Shown here: positions 17,567 through 26,884 of the stretch, one piece after another
Layout: every line of letters begins with the position of its first letter
How positions within the stretch are numbered: the stretch's first letter is position 1
Source: Helicobacter cetorum MIT 99-5656
GTDB lineage: Bacteria > Campylobacterota > Campylobacteria > Campylobacterales > Helicobacteraceae
NCBI RefSeq assembly: GCF_000259275.1
Contig: NC_017735.1
Coordinates: forward strand, 682,001 to 746,000
DNA length: 64,000 nucleotides
Direction: 5' to 3'
Translations under genes and position numbers: made by a program
The notes under the pieces: generated by a model
What the model was told of the DNA's origin: nothing
Database searches by the model: none
The model's input: only the letters and a program-made list of their open reading frames with translations

Positions 17567-17590
17567 AAACGCTTTTTTAAAAAGCGTTTT
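17567..17590 (+). terminator. terminator after the YdcH-like gene
   Basis: AAACGCTTTTT (17567-17577) pairs with AAAAAGCGTTT (17579-17589), and T residues follow. A second hairpin, AGCCTATCG with CGATGGGCT (about 17611-17636, one G-T pair), lies just downstream. The remaining sequence to 17821 has no gene I can see. Confidence 0.6.
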
Positions 17591-17823
17591 GCTTATAGCC
17601 TTAAACTGGAGCCTATCGTTTTAAAGCGATGGGCTATCTTCTTCTGTTAAACTCGGTGATTTATGCGTTCTATTTTTTCTATACCTATCCAAAATGGCGA
17701 AATATAGGACTTTCTAATGCATCTCTTTAAGGGGTTTCCAAAACTACAGTCCAAAGTCTATGAATAAGGACTCTTAAGGACACAAACAGATAGAAACAGG
17801 CAAAGTATTTTTAAGGCAATATT

Positions 17824-18060
17824 TTACTTTTTCACACTTGATGGAGTGCCTTTAATACAAAATTGCAAATCCTTTTCTAAAGTCTCTGTATAGATAAGTA
17901 AGGCTTTCATGTTTTCGCTGATTTCTGTGCTAGAGAGCGTGGGGCGTGTGGGCATTTCAATTTCACATTTGGTAGGAATGTATATCGGTTTATACACTCT
18001 ATAGCACCCCGAGAGAATAAAAAGAATTGCCAAAGCAAGAAAGGTGGTTTTAAACATCAT
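17824..18060 (-). CDS. small lipoprotein (o-spanin-like), right copy
   Basis: Identical in all 78 residues to the protein at 10762-10998, in opposite orientation: signal peptide, lipobox ILSGC, short periplasmic domain with proline-rich and helical parts. It follows its own copy of the membrane coiled-coil gene. Perfect identity implies very recent duplication or ongoing gene conversion between arms. Role is inferred as for the left copy. Confidence 0.7.
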   Translation of the reverse strand: MMFKTTFLALAILFILSGCYRVYKPIYIPTKCEIEMPTRPTLSSTEISENMKALLIYTETLEKDLQFCIKGTPSSVKK

Positions 18061-18117
18061 AGTTCCTTAATACTTAATATTGAAGAAGGCTTGAAAAGAC
18101 TTTCATTTGAAAAAGCG

Positions 18118-18486
18118 TTATTTCTTTTCTTCTTTTTTAAAAGTCTCAATGAGATTTTCAACTTTTTTGAGTTCTTTATCTGTAGGGGGAGCGTCTTTAG
18201 TCTCTTTTTCAATTCGCTTGTCTTTCTGAGCCTGAGAATACTTTTTTTCAATTTGCTTTTCGGTTTTAGAATGCTCTTTGTTGTAGGTTTTAACATCTAA
18301 CTCCTGCTTTTTTAAGGCTTCATTTTGTAAATCCACGCCCATTTTACAAGTCTCTCTTTCTACCAATGCATTTTTATAAAAAACAAAAAAGCAAATGCTT
18401 AAAACAACCACAGCGACAAACAAGATGGCTACGACTATATTTTTAAAAGTTAGTTGGGGGATTAAGAGTTTCCATATGGGTTGCAA
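18118..18486 (-). CDS. small inner-membrane coiled-coil protein (i-spanin-like), right copy
   Basis: Identical in all 122 residues to the protein at 10336-10704, with the same TTG start and the same upstream TATAAT box (plus-strand complement at about 18601-18606). One N-terminal membrane span, then a Lys/Glu-rich coiled coil. Both copies have intact promoters and frames, so both could be expressed. Confidence 0.7.
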   Translation of the reverse strand: MQPIWKLLIPQLTFKNIVVAILFVAVVVLSICFFVFYKNALVERETCKMGVDLQNEALKKQELDVKTYNKEHSKTEKQIEKKYSQAQKDKRIEKETKDAPPTDKELKKVENLIETFKKEEKK

Positions 18487-18698
18487 ATCAAGTTCCTATG
18501 TTAAATTGGATTATAAACCTTTAAATAAGGTTTTGCTTTGTTATAGCTCTACGAATATGATACAGATTTAAATATTAAAATATCTCTTTTAATGGGGTAT
18601 ATTATAGTCAATTTTTGGGGATTTTGGGGTGGATTTTTTAGGTTTAAGTTAGAAATCCTAGTTTTTAGGATTTGTTAAAGGGGTAAGGGGGTGTGAGA

Positions 18699-20180
18699 TT
18701 ATATGCTTTGTGGAACTTTGCAGCAAATTTGCTGGGATTTTTCAGTGGTAAGGGAAAAGATAGTTTTAGGGTCTTGTTTAAAACTTGGTTGTTGATAGAT
18801 TTTAAAGGAAAAATATATACCATATACGAGAGAGAGCCAAAATCCTATTGTTATAGTGGCTAATTGTATATTTTGATTAGTTCGTGTTTTATAGAAAAAT
18901 ATAAATAAGAAAAGTATAAATGTTAATAAAGAAAGATTTAAAACAGCCTCTTTTAAGTCTTTGATTATAAAACTATCAAAACTAGTTTGAGAGTCATAAG
19001 AGAATGTATTCCAAGTTGCACAAGCAATTAGTATGACAATAAGAATGTTTAGCAAAAACGGTAAAACTTCTATCAGCACAGTAGGTTTAAGTAGTATGCA
19101 AATAAACTTTTGTATTTTTATCTTTTTAATTCTTTTGCGAGTTTGATACAACATTATAAAAAATGTAACAAGCTGATAAATTCTTATAGAGATATATGCG
19201 AAACTAACTATCAATAACAACACAGCGACAGATGTTTGAGAGCTTTCTTTGCCACAAAAGAAAGAAACAACAAAACCTGCGAATAAAATTAAGCAAAATA
19301 AAAAGATATACCGCCAAGAGAATCCTAGTGAGCTTTTCGGAAAGGCTGTTACAATGCGTTTAGTTTGAACCCAAGTTTGAAAGCTTTTTAGAACATCTCT
19401 CTTTTCGCTTATGAGCAACCCACTAAATGCTAATAAAAAAATTCTGTAAAAAATGCAAATGTTAACCATAAAGAAAATTCGTTATGCATGGTAGCTAATG
19501 TTTCAATTCTTACAAAAAATATAATAGGAAATATTGCTAATATGGGAAACATTGGAGAATTTTTATGGTTTAAACGAGAGTTTTCATAGATGTAGTTTGA
19601 TGTTATGGTGAGAAGTAGTATTAAAGAATTAAAAGATATTATTAGAAAAGAATTATTAATGCCATTAACCCATGCTTACAAAGGGTAAAAAGCCTATTGC
19701 TACCATGGCTATTGGCACGATAATAAAATCATCAACCCATTTTAGGTAACGCACAACATTGACTTGGTCTATGGCTTGTGTTTTTGATTTTTTTGTTGGT
19801 TTTCTTCGTTAGTGAGTAAATCTCTTAGTCTTAATTTATGGTGTGTAAGGCATATTTGTAAAGTCTTGCAACGCCGATTGAATTTGTCTCTAAAATTATT
19901 TAATGTATTAAGTATAGCAATTCGTCCAAACCCAGCAATAAAAATAAGCACTAACTCTATGACAAAATAGATTGTCTCTAAACTCAATTTGTCAGCGTTT
20001 GTCCATAGAAACCAAAATGCTCCTAAGGGAACGATAATAAGAACGCTTAAAGCTTGAATATAGATTCCTTGAAAGTTATAAGTCCATCTGTCTTGCTCCT
20101 TCTTTAAGAACTTTATAAATCTCTAATTGGTGCTTTTGGTATTCAAATGACTCCTGCTCTCTTTCTTTGTAGTCACTCAA
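18699..20180 (-). pseudogene. large multi-span membrane protein broken by several frameshifts
   Basis: Reading the minus strand from TTG 20178-20180 (LSDYKEREQESFEYQKHQLE) gives a continuous membrane protein only if four single-base changes are made: in TTT 20112-20114, in the A7 run (T7 at 19788-19794), in CCC 19669-19671, and in the T7 run (A7 at 19435-19441). The pieces are 20180-20110, then the frame through 19987-19769 (LETIYFVIELVLIFIAGFGR), then QAIDQVNVVRYLKWVDDFII, then NSPMFPILAIFPIIFFVRIE, and finally the longest open stretch 19469-18699. The repaired protein would be about 490 residues with roughly ten membrane spans. Family not recognised. Neighbouring core genes are intact, so sequencing error alone is an unlikely explanation. 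Confidence 0.6.
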
Positions 20181-20194
20181 AACTCTCTATTCCC

Positions 20195-21322
20195 CTAAAA
20201 TTTCTCTAATAACTTCACAAATTCCTTAAAAATATAATGGCTCTCTTTAGGGCCAGGGCTACTCTCTGGGTGGTGCTGGACAGAAATAATGGGAGCGTTA
20301 ATATAACGCACGCCTTCAATGGTATTGTCAAAAAGATTGCGGTGTGTGATAACAGCGATTTTTTCAATCTCTTCAGGCACACAATAGTTGTGGTTTTGTG
20401 CGGTGATTTCAATGGCGTTTGTTTTTAGGTTTTTAACGGGGTGATTACTCCCATGATGACCAAATTTTAGCTTATAGGTAGGATAGCCTTGTGCGATAGA
20501 GAGTAATTGATGCCCTAAACAAATGCCAAACATAGGGATTTTTGCTTCAATTAGTTGCTTGATTTCTTCAATTTCTTGTTGTAGGCTTAAGGGGTCGCCC
20601 GGCCCGTTAGAGAGAAAAATGCCATTAATAACTTTATCTTCATAGGCTTTGATGAGTTCTGTTGCTTGAGTATTATGCGGATAAATGAGAGCTTTTAGCC
20701 CTACGCTTTGAAGCTCGTTTAAGATATTGCCCTTAGCCCCAAAGTCTAGCACAGCGATAGTTTTATGCGGCATTGTTTCATCAAAAGGCTTGTAATCTAA
20801 AGTTTTGAAATCAAAAACACCATGCTTATGTGTTTTGATTTTTTGCGTAGAAACGCTTTCTACTAAAGGGGAGTGAGAAATTTTGGGAGCGTTTTTTAGA
20901 ATCTCTTTAAGCTTGTTTTTGTCATGTTCTATAGTGGAAGCTACCATCATCAAGCACCCATTATTGCGTAAGGTTTTAATCAAACTTCTTGTATCAATGC
21001 CACTAATGCCTAAAACATTTCGCTCTTTCAAATAAGCGCTTAAGCTAAGATTCGCCCTTGCGTTAGAAAAAAACTCGTTGTAATGACGCACCAAAATACC
21101 CGCACAACAAAAAGGGGATTCATCATCTTTAACATTAGTGCCTACAATACCAATTTCTGGCATGCTAAAAACCACAAATTGCCCTTTATAGCTAGGGTCA
21201 CTGATAACTTCTTGATAGCCACTCATAGAAGTGTTAAAAACAAGCTCTCCTATTTGAGTGCCACTAGCTCCAAAACTTTGAGCTTGTAAAAAAAGCCCAT
21301 TTTCTAAGTAGAGAGAGACCAT
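20195..21322 (-). CDS. carA: carbamoyl-phosphate synthase small subunit
   Basis: Glutamine amidotransferase subunit that supplies ammonia to CarB for carbamoyl phosphate, feeding pyrimidine and arginine synthesis; 375 residues. The N-terminal domain (MVSLYLENGLFLQAQSFGAS) includes GELVFNTSMSGYQEVISDPS. The C-terminal class I amidotransferase has the nucleophile in MFGICLGHQLLS (Cys near residue 269) and the catalytic HHPESSPGP near 352. The TAATG at 21320-21324 overlaps the stop of the upstream DUF507 gene by one base, so they are coupled. Confidence 0.96.
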   Translation of the reverse strand: MVSLYLENGLFLQAQSFGASGTQIGELVFNTSMSGYQEVISDPSYKGQFVVFSMPEIGIVGTNVKDDESPFCCAGILVRHYNEFFSNARANLSLSAYLKERNVLGISGIDTRSLIKTLRNNGCLMMVASTIEHDKNKLKEILKNAPKISHSPLVESVSTQKIKTHKHGVFDFKTLDYKPFDETMPHKTIAVLDFGAKGNILNELQSVGLKALIYPHNTQATELIKAYEDKVINGIFLSNGPGDPLSLQQEIEEIKQLIEAKIPMFGICLGHQLLSIAQGYPTYKLKFGHHGSNHPVKNLKTNAIEITAQNHNYCVPEEIEKIAVITHRNLFDNTIEGVRYINAPIISVQHHPESSPGPKESHYIFKEFVKLLEKF

Positions 21323-21873
21323 TATAAAAAGCCTTTACGCCTTAACTCTTCTTCATACAGCCTTTCAAACACTAGCTCGTATTCATCGCTTCCTACGGGC
21401 AGTTTGCGTTTGTAATGTTTGATTTTTTCATGCACTTCGCTTTCAATGCTCTCATACATCTTAGAGTAGGTGTCAATGGATTTGTAAATCAAATTTCTAA
21501 TCAAATTTTCACTCACGCTAAACATAATCAAGTCTTCATCTAGGATTTTATTTAAAATTTGGTGCGATAAATCATTGCACCTATCTTCCCAAGCCAAATG
21601 AAAGCCCTCTTTTTGAGCGATTTGTCTTTTAATCATCCAAAAGAGCTGTCTTTCGTCCATCCGCATAAATTCTATTTCATCAGTGTTTTCTTCTAAAAGT
21701 TCTCGTGCTTGCTCATCTATAGCATTTTCTGTTTTAACGCTTTTTTCTAAAATTTCTTCTATCAATTCACACAATAGTTCTCTAGGGGCTTTTAATTCTA
21801 ATAGTTCTGAACGCACAAAGTCGCTGGCAATTTTATTGCTCACATGCATTACATGGGTTAGTTTAAGTCTCAT
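21322..21873 (-). CDS. DUF507 family protein (HP1236-like)
   Basis: A 183-residue soluble, acidic, helical protein (MRLKLTHVMHVSNKIASDFV...) matching the DUF507 family, which is widespread in epsilonproteobacteria and Aquificae and has no known function. The C-terminal half (DLIMFSVSENLIRNLIYKSI) is the more conserved part. It precedes and is translationally coupled to carA, as in H. pylori, which gives no direct functional clue. Confidence 0.85.
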   Translation of the reverse strand: MRLKLTHVMHVSNKIASDFVRSELLELKAPRELLCELIEEILEKSVKTENAIDEQARELLEENTDEIEFMRMDERQLFWMIKRQIAQKEGFHLAWEDRCNDLSHQILNKILDEDLIMFSVSENLIRNLIYKSIDTYSKMYESIESEVHEKIKHYKRKLPVGSDEYELVFERLYEEELRRKGFL

Positions 21874-22012
21874 GATTTTTCTCGCATATTCATAGTTTTT
21901 TTGATTAAGGTTATTCTATCGCTTTTTAGATAAAATGCTTTTTAAAGAATTTGTTTAATAAAATAAAAAAGCGTTTTTGTTTTTAGCTTTTGGATACTCG
22001 TTTGTAGCAAAC

Positions 22013-23263
22013 TCAATGACGCATTCGCACCAAACTATAAGATTGCAAGATTTTATCTGTATAGATAATTTCAATATCAGGGCGTTTTTTAGAGTTTTTA
22101 GTATTAATAAGTTTTAAATACCCCCCTTCTTTAATGCCATAAAATTTGAGCCTTAGGGCGAGTTGCTTGTCATCGGTTTGGATTTGATGAATACCCCTTG
22201 TTTGAAGGGCTGTTGCGATTTCTTTTGCCAAGAAGTGCCGATTCAATAATTTTTCATTAGCATTAGAAACCTTGCTCCCCCATAAAAACAGCGTTTCAGC
22301 AAGCATTAAAAGATACAGGCTAAAAATGCGTAAATAATACCGCCCCCTAAATTCTCTTAAACGCACCCTAAGATTACTGAGCATGCTTTGAATGAATAGG
22401 GGTAAGCCCACTAACGCTAGGGGAGCAAAAGTTTTTAAATCTATCTCTTGACGCACGCTTAAAAGCAAAGGACAAAGCCAGCCACTTGCACTAATGAAAG
22501 CGAGCAATGATGGCTTTTTAGCAAAAAGGGCTTTATAGAGTGTATAGGGGTAATAAACAAAGAATAATGGCGAATACAACAAGAGAAGTTCTGAGCAAGT
22601 TTGTAGGAAATACCCACTAGGCAAGCCCTTAAAACTTTCATTAAAAAGAGTAATATTGATACCCAAACAAATAAAAGCAAAGAGCAAACTCTTAAAATAA
22701 CGCATTCTTAAAGCATAAGCCCCCAAGCCCAAAAAAAGCGTTATAAACGCACTATCTATAAACACGCATAAGAGAATGCTAAGATAGGGGATTTTTTGAG
22801 ATTTTACAAATAAGTAGCTGATTAAAAGCCCAAGATTAAGCACAAATACACTTTTAACTAATAAAATCGCAAAGAGATTAGCCCCAGGTAATAAAGCGTA
22901 AGTTAAAGTAGCATAAAGAGCGTCTTTGGGTTTTTTTAAAATCTTTCGCCCTATGAGATAAATTAAAAGCATATTGATAAGATGAGAAAGCAAAAAGGGT
23001 AGTCTTAGAGCCAAATCATTTTGCCCCAAAATTTCAGTGCTTTTTTGAGCGATTTTAATAAACCAAGCATTACCATAAAAAAAGTCCTTAGCTTCGTTAT
23101 AGCTAATAGAAATTTCATTACTCATTAATAGCCCTAAGACCAAAACTCCCATAGCTAGTAGCACAAAGCTTAAGTCACTCACATCAAAGCTTCTTATTTT
23201 TTTCCTTGGGTAGATAAGGTAGCGAAAGTATAGGAGCGTGCTTTGTAAAGGGCTTAGTTGCAT
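22013..23263 (-). CDS. GT39-like integral membrane glycosyltransferase (HP1235-like)
   Basis: A 416-residue membrane protein with about ten hydrophobic segments. After the first span, the loop ISYNEAKDFFYGNAWFIKIA (about residues 53-72) has the acidic residues typical of the first periplasmic loop in GT-C fold mannosyl/arabinosyl transferases of the PMT/ArnT type, which take sugars from polyprenyl phosphate carriers. The terminal 90 residues are periplasmic-like. Acceptor unknown. Its start overlaps the EamA gene by 10 bp on the same strand. Confidence 0.7.
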   Translation of the reverse strand: MQLSPLQSTLLYFRYLIYPRKKIRSFDVSDLSFVLLAMGVLVLGLLMSNEISISYNEAKDFFYGNAWFIKIAQKSTEILGQNDLALRLPFLLSHLINMLLIYLIGRKILKKPKDALYATLTYALLPGANLFAILLVKSVFVLNLGLLISYLFVKSQKIPYLSILLCVFIDSAFITLFLGLGAYALRMRYFKSLLFAFICLGINITLFNESFKGLPSGYFLQTCSELLLLYSPLFFVYYPYTLYKALFAKKPSLLAFISASGWLCPLLLSVRQEIDLKTFAPLALVGLPLFIQSMLSNLRVRLREFRGRYYLRIFSLYLLMLAETLFLWGSKVSNANEKLLNRHFLAKEIATALQTRGIHQIQTDDKQLALRLKFYGIKEGGYLKLINTKNSKKRPDIEIIYTDKILQSYSLVRMRH

Positions 23264-24162
23264 GATTTAAAACTTCTCAATTCTTTTAAAAGAGCAGGTA
23301 AGGCGATAAGCAACCCAGAAAATAAAATGAGTAGAACCCCTAAAGAGCTTTTAAAATCTAAAAATTTATCGCCCAAATACAGCCCTAATAGTAGCCCCCA
23401 AATAATGCGGGTGTATTCAATAGGGGCAATAATTCCAGCGGGGGCGTTCATGTAGGCATAAGTCAAGAAGTATTGCCCTAAAGTCCCACTAACTCCTATT
23501 AAAAAAATCCATAAAATATCCTCTAATCTAGGCGTATGAATGCCGTTAGATAAAAAAGGAATGTCAAAAAACATGCCAACTAGCCCAAGCACACTCATGC
23601 CAAAGGCGAATGCCAAAATCACGGCTTGCTTGTCATAATACTCTCTTAAATCTCTCAAAGTTACATACGCCAAAGCCACAAAGACCCCACTTAAAATGCC
23701 CATAAGAATTTCAAAAGGCCCTATATTTTCTACACTAGGATTTGAGATAAGCACGACCCCCACTAGCCCAATACCGGCTGAGATTAACGCGCTCATTTGC
23801 AACTTTTCTTTCAACATAAAATAAGAGAGTAGCACTGTATAAATAGGGGCGCTTTGTGAAAACGCTGTCGCTGTGGCAAGCGAAATTTTTTCAATATTAT
23901 AAAAAAACGCCAGCATCGCTAATCCCCCCACAACTGCCCTAAAAGCAAGCTTTCTAAAACCGCCTTTTTTGTAACTCCTTAAAGGGTAGGGTTTGAAAGG
24001 ATAAATTAGCAATAATAATAACATCATAGTAACAGAACGATAAAACACATTTTCCATAGGGGAAAAATAGTTGGCTGTGATTTTTACAAACGCGCTCATT
24101 ATGCCAAAGCATAAATTAGCCAAAAACATCATTAAAATGCCAAATAAAATCGTATTACGCAT
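23254..24162 (-). CDS. EamA/DMT-family transporter (HP1234-like)
   Basis: A 302-residue permease with ten predicted membrane spans in two EamA halves (residues about 8-140 and 150-290), typical of drug/metabolite exporters. Landmarks are SLATATAFSQSAPIYTVLLS near 93 and GIIAPIEYTRIIWGLLLGLY near 248. Substrate cannot be inferred. It is upstream of, and overlaps, the GT39-like gene, so they share a transcript. It marks the end of the HP1237-HP1234 block; beyond it the order switches to HP0130. Confidence 0.85.
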   Translation of the reverse strand: MRNTILFGILMMFLANLCFGIMSAFVKITANYFSPMENVFYRSVTMMLLLLLIYPFKPYPLRSYKKGGFRKLAFRAVVGGLAMLAFFYNIEKISLATATAFSQSAPIYTVLLSYFMLKEKLQMSALISAGIGLVGVVLISNPSVENIGPFEILMGILSGVFVALAYVTLRDLREYYDKQAVILAFAFGMSVLGLVGMFFDIPFLSNGIHTPRLEDILWIFLIGVSGTLGQYFLTYAYMNAPAGIIAPIEYTRIIWGLLLGLYLGDKFLDFKSSLGVLLILFSGLLIALPALLKELRSFKSCN

Positions 24163-24292
24163 AGCTATTTTTTAATCTCTATCAATAGGGAGTTTTTAGT
24201 AGTAGTTTAACCTAAAATGTTTAATAAGCCTTTATCATAGCACCATGAAGTTTTAGTAGTTTCTTAATTCACTTCACTACGAAAGGATTTCT

Positions 24293-24628
24293 ATGTACCC
24301 ACATTTAGAAGAAGTAACAAAAGGCTATTTGAGGCCCTATATTACAGAATTAAATTTAAGTGATACAGACACAAAAAGCCCTAAAATTGAATGTCTGGTA
24401 AGAAAAAAGTTTGTTAAACTCACGCCTAAAGAAGCCATGCACCAACGCTTTATCTTGCATTTACACAAAAGCTATTTTTACCCTATAGTTTTTATCAGTT
24501 CACAACACTCATTGAATATCCTTGTTCAAAACAAAACTAATATTCACTCATATGTTAAGCCATCTCATGTGAGCATCTATCCAACCACACCGACTCTGAC
24601 TATACTAGAGCAAAATAACCTGTGCTGA
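24293..24628 (+). pseudogene. fragment of a restriction-subunit N-terminal domain (HSDR_N_2-like)
   Basis: 111 open codons from ATG 24293 (GAAAGGATTTCT upstream). Residues 30-75, with IECLVRKKFVKLTPKEAMHQ and RFILHLHKSYFYP, match the pattern of the HSDR_N_2 / type I restriction R N-terminal domain (R-K-K-F-V-x-L-T-P-E-E-x-x-R-Q-x-F-I...GYP). The nuclease core (D...ExK) expected next is missing and the tail after residue 80 does not look conserved. I read it as a remnant at a synteny breakpoint. Domain assignment is from memory. Confidence 0.5.
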
Positions 24629-25036
24629 TGAACCCAAACAGAGTCCACCACTCCAATCCGCTTGCACAAGGCATTTCTTAGTATTTTATAAGATACTTTG
24701 GGTTGTGTTTTTAGTTTTTCAAAAAGAAATCTTTAGAATTTTTTAAAAAATGCTACTTTTAAAATGAAAGCTACGAAAACCATTTGAATAAAAAGCCATA
24801 AGAACTTCAAAAAACTATGTTCATCACAATTAAGTTCAACAGAAAAAAGGAATCACCAAAGTAGCTTAAAAAACAGAAAATGAGTCCTAACTAAAAAACG
24901 GACACAATCAAATGGCTAAAATCCAAACCCCTTTGAGAAAAGATTAGCTTTTCACAAAAATATTGAGTTTTTAAACTACCACTACAGCAGAACCTACTTG
25001 CGAAAAGGCAAAACCTACCTATAACATAGACAGATT
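24629..25036. other. intergenic region at a synteny junction, no gene seen
   Basis: About 400 bp of AT-rich DNA between the restriction fragment and the convergent secreted protein gene. All six frames are broken by stops within 60 codons, and no tRNA or clear terminator is visible. It marks where the HP1234 block joins the HP0130 block. Confidence 0.4.
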
Positions 25037-25942
25037 CTATTTAGTGTAGCCTTTTTCTTTCTCGGACTTACGAGAAGTATCGCTTTTAGTCTTACCCTCC
25101 ATGCTCGTATGTTTTTCAAGTTCTTGTTGCAAAGCCTGTTGCTCAGCATTTTCACGACTACGCTTCTTACGCTTCTTTTTCTTTTTTGAATATGCAGTCG
25201 AGTTGCTTGAAGTTGTCTCTTTAGTTGCATTAGCACTGCTAGGAAGTGCTGCACCGCTTGGGCTGTGATTTATATCGGCAGAGTGATTCCCTATTTTTTT
25301 AGCACCTATGAAATCTGGGCTATCATTATTATCGTGATGCTCAAACTCGCCATCGCCCCTTTTCTTGAACGCTGTTTGAGTTTCTTTCTTGGCTTGATCT
25401 TCCATTTTCTTAAGAGCAACCGCATCGACCTTTCTAGTCTTTTCTTTTTGGCTTACCCTAACCATGCTGATTAGATATTTAATGTACCCATCATACATAT
25501 CTCCAAACTGCTCATGCAGAGCTCCAAAATCTGAACCTTTATAAAGCCAATTAAATAAGGGGAGTGAAAGCTCCGTTCCTAAGTCCTTAAGCACATGCTG
25601 ATAAAACTTTTCTCTGTCATTAACGACAAAAGAAACCTTACCATCTTTATGCTCATAATAACAAATTCCTTGCTTAACACAGCTCTCCAAACTCCCCTTA
25701 AAGAAAGCTCCAAAAGCGGATAAGTCGCCCTTACTCATCTTGGTTTCAGAATACTGGTTGAATCCCTTTACCCGCTCTTTCTCTAGATTAACCATGTTTT
25801 TTAAGACTTTCTTGCGGTCTTTTTTTATGTTTCCCGTGGAGTTATCATAAAACATTACATTGGGGTCAATTGTAGTGCTAATAGTTGTCTCTGCTTGCAA
25901 TAAAAACCCTACAGCTACCACAAAAAATAAAATCCGTTTCAC
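25037..25942 (-). CDS. secreted lysine-rich Helicobacter protein (HP0130-like)
   Basis: A 301-residue protein with a signal peptide (MKRILFFVVAVGFLLQAET, cleavage after about residue 17). The mature N-terminal domain (about 20-165) contains two cysteines in SLESCVKQGICYYEHKDGKV, likely a disulfide. The C-terminal third is low-complexity, very basic (KKKKKRKKRSREN near 255) and probably disordered; it could bind nucleic acid, peptidoglycan or acidic surface polymers. The family appears confined to gastric Helicobacter. Position next to the DUF1104 gene and horB matches H. pylori HP0130-HP0127. Confidence 0.7.
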   Translation of the reverse strand: MKRILFFVVAVGFLLQAETTISTTIDPNVMFYDNSTGNIKKDRKKVLKNMVNLEKERVKGFNQYSETKMSKGDLSAFGAFFKGSLESCVKQGICYYEHKDGKVSFVVNDREKFYQHVLKDLGTELSLPLFNWLYKGSDFGALHEQFGDMYDGYIKYLISMVRVSQKEKTRKVDAVALKKMEDQAKKETQTAFKKRGDGEFEHHDNNDSPDFIGAKKIGNHSADINHSPSGAALPSSANATKETTSSNSTAYSKKKKKRKKRSRENAEQQALQQELEKHTSMEGKTKSDTSRKSEKEKGYTK

Positions 25943-26165
25943 GCTAAACTCCTATATGCTCCGTTATAACAACAGAACTTGATATTACTATTCATTTAAA
26001 AAACCTCTTTTAATTTAAAAATTCAATAGAACTAAAGCTATCTTGGTCATAGAGACTTAGACTTTCAAAGAGTCTTTCCTATAAGTATGATACTATAAAT
26101 ATCTAAAAAATACAAACACTATCTAAAATTTTAGACTCTAAACTTCTAAAACGCCAAAAAACACT

Positions 26166-26603
26166 CTAATGCTTATGAGAGCCTGATTTTTTCTTCTCGT
26201 GAAATTCCTTTTTCTTATGCTCATGGAAAGGCCCTTCACAAGCACAACTATCCAAATCTAGCTGCTGTTTGCGATACTCTTTCATGGTCATTGTTTTCTT
26301 CCTATCAGAAATCACTTTAAGAATCTCTTGCTCACGCTTCTTGCGTTCTTCCTGACTCAAAGAACCCAAATTCTTGCTTATTGCCTTTTTGAATTCCGCC
26401 TTATATTGCTTACGCTCTTCCTGACCCATTGCCTTTAATCGCTTATTAACTTCTGCACGAAATTCCGGAATCTCTTTGGGCGAAACCTTTCCCGCTTGTT
26501 CAGCAAGCTGTTTGTTATCCATATCCTTGAACCCATTTGCTTTCAAGAACGCCCCACAAAAAAACCCTATAAATAGCAAAGAATACGCTAGTTTACTCAT
26601 CAA
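26166..26603 (-). CDS. DUF1104 family secreted protein (HP0129-like)
   Basis: A 145-residue protein with an N-terminal signal sequence (about residues 1-22) and then a highly charged helical domain built of short repeats: EIPEFRAEVNKRLKAMGQEE, YKAEFKKAISKNLGSLSQEE. The end is His/Lys-rich (HEHKKKEFHEKKKSGSHKH), with a C-A-C motif before it, which suggests metal binding in the periplasm. DUF1104 proteins are Helicobacter-specific with no known role. Confidence 0.75.
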   Translation of the reverse strand: MMSKLAYSLLFIGFFCGAFLKANGFKDMDNKQLAEQAGKVSPKEIPEFRAEVNKRLKAMGQEERKQYKAEFKKAISKNLGSLSQEERKKREQEILKVISDRKKTMTMKEYRKQQLDLDSCACEGPFHEHKKKEFHEKKKSGSHKH

Positions 26604-26884
26604 AATACTCCAACTTCAAGTTACGAAACCAAAGAAAATTCTATCATCTACTTGATTAAATATAACTTAGTTATCCAAATATCTTCTGAAAAATCCATGC
26701 TGAATTTGATTTAAACACCCCGCAATAAGTATTTATCTAGTTGAGAGTGAAACCATTTCTAAAGCCAAATTAAACTCATAACTACCACCACAAGAAAAGA
26801 CACAAGAGACTAAAAGGCTTGAAGAACAAAAATCTAATCCAATCAAGCTCTCTTTTTAGAGAACCTGTAAGACCAAAAAAATTC

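Larger units (their letters stand above)
17822..18625 (-). repeat. right arm of the 804-bp perfect inverted repeat
   Basis: Mirror image of 10197-11000. The outer edge is at AATTTTTGGGGATTTT (ends 18625) and the inner edge at TTTTAC (17822). The two arms face each other across 6821 bp containing alaS, so homologous recombination between them would flip that segment without loss. No target-site duplication typical of a transposon is apparent at the ends. Confidence 0.95.

Noticed and set aside
11001-17821. Segment between the arms as a composite transposon or prophage
   Set aside because: It contains alaS and maf in their usual H. pylori arrangement, so it is chromosomal and not a mobile cargo.
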